Notes under the pieces: generated by a model | What the model saw: the letters and a program-made list of their open reading frames with translations, nothing else | Databases searched by the model: none | What the model was told of the DNA's origin: nothing | Program-made: the position numbers and the translations under genes | From: Allolobophora icterica | Lineage: Eukaryota > Annelida > Clitellata > Crassiclitellata > Lumbricidae | Direction: 5' to 3' | Assembly (NCBI GenBank): GCA_963556255.1 | Contig: OY744607.1 | Location: 38,764,222 to 38,828,221 of the forward strand | DNA length: 64,000 bases | In this document: one piece after another, positions 48,003 through 64,000 of the stretch | Layout of the letters: every line of letters begins with the position of its first letter | How positions within the stretch are numbered: position 1 is the first letter of the stretch

Positions 48003-48575
48003 AGAGGGCTAGAAGTCATGCCTTGCGTGATTGATATATGATGTTTCGATAGTTTAACGTGTATTTGATGTGGTTTTAAACGGCGACCGGCCAGCGCTGG
48101 CCAGAGACCTCCTCCTCCGTCGACCGCCAAACATTCGCCGCCTGCGACTCGCAGCCTAACAACGTCTGCTGGGCGGAACTCACCGCGAATTAATGAGTCG
48201 ACATAAAAAAAGATTTTACGGGATTTATTCGGAGTTGTCTGGTCGGCCGTTCAGTTAATAGGACCTCTGCTGAAACTGCTGACACATTTACCTATACGGA
48301 CGCATAGACATACAGGTATACCGTAGACATTTACGAACACATATACACACAGGTAGAGACATTTACAAACACATATAAACACAGGTACAGGGCGCGTGTT
48401 TACTGCATTCCACGACAGAGGAAACTTTGTAAGTGTACTTGTCTTCATATCAGAGCAACTGGTAGGTAGACCTATACCTTCATTAGCAAAACGTCTAAGG
48501 TATACCGGAGGATGATTAGAAACTTGTCGTGGATATTGCATTCGACCAGGTAGACGATTCTGCGTTCGAGGGATT

Positions 48576-63743
<15,168 letters not shown>

Positions 63744-64000
63744 CAACGTTGCCACAACATTTTAGCAACAAGCCAACAACATTGCCTTAAATGAAACTGT
63801 ATATATGTAAAGTCCATGATAGTACTGTTGCGGCCCTCCATCTTTCAAGCTTCACATAACTGTCTCTTTATTTACGGCAACCGTAGTACATCATGGCCTT
63901 GACTTCAGTAGCTCTTCTAGTCGAAGCTTGCATTTCGAGATTGCGAGATGTTTACCTCAAAATTGTTCACAGACATATAAGAATTATGGCGAATGTTGAC
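63744..64000 (+). other. 3' flank of the three-exon gene, unassigned
   Basis: Follows the proposed TAG stop. No clear AATAAA signal and no further exon was recognised before the window ends. Confidence 0.35.

Overview
This is eukaryotic, repeat-rich, intron-containing DNA. It most likely comes from a marine invertebrate, perhaps a deuterostome such as an echinoderm or hemichordate; that guess is weak. The reasons are multi-exon genes with GT-AG introns, tRNA-derived SINEs, L2/CR1-like non-LTR retrotransposon ends, many small hAT-type elements, and very long tetranucleotide arrays. The words AGGCCTA and GCGCC also recur. There is no operon, CRISPR array, phage or prokaryotic signal.

Layout. 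Positions 1-20.5 kb are almost gene-free: mobile-element fragments, a 4.1 kb satellite with a 53-bp unit (5.8-10.0 kb), and simple repeats including about 660 bp of ATCT. At 20.6-21.86 kb a 31-bp minisatellite of about 42 copies runs straight into the last coding exon of a RASD (Dexras1/Rhes)-type Ras GTPase (21.86-22.45 kb, + strand, CaaX box CIVQ). Its P-loop exon was not found in the window.

Positions 23.4-44.1 kb hold a direct tandem duplication. Each copy carries an intact six-exon amidohydrolase-3 (YtcJ-like) gene on the minus strand (25,529-31,759 and 35,007-42,347). Both encode 528 residues with identical exon lengths and phases. Mobile elements present in only one copy give natural empty sites, so insertions can be ordered relative to the duplication. 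A diverged piece of the left flank recurs at about 45.3-45.5 kb.

Positions 48.6-63.7 kb appear to hold one + strand gene with three phase-compatible coding exons (48,576-49,066; 62,428-63,142; 63,660-63,743). They encode about 429 residues of charged, mostly disordered protein that I do not recognise. Its 13.4 kb first intron is packed with LINE fragments, hAT elements and ATGT arrays.

The RASD-type protein would be a prenylated signalling GTPase and the amidohydrolases metal-dependent hydrolases of unknown substrate; nothing suggests they work together. I found no convincing new biological system. The strongest unusual signals are two tandem arrays that grew across splice junctions: the RASD acceptor, and the first-exon donor of the amidohydrolase genes.
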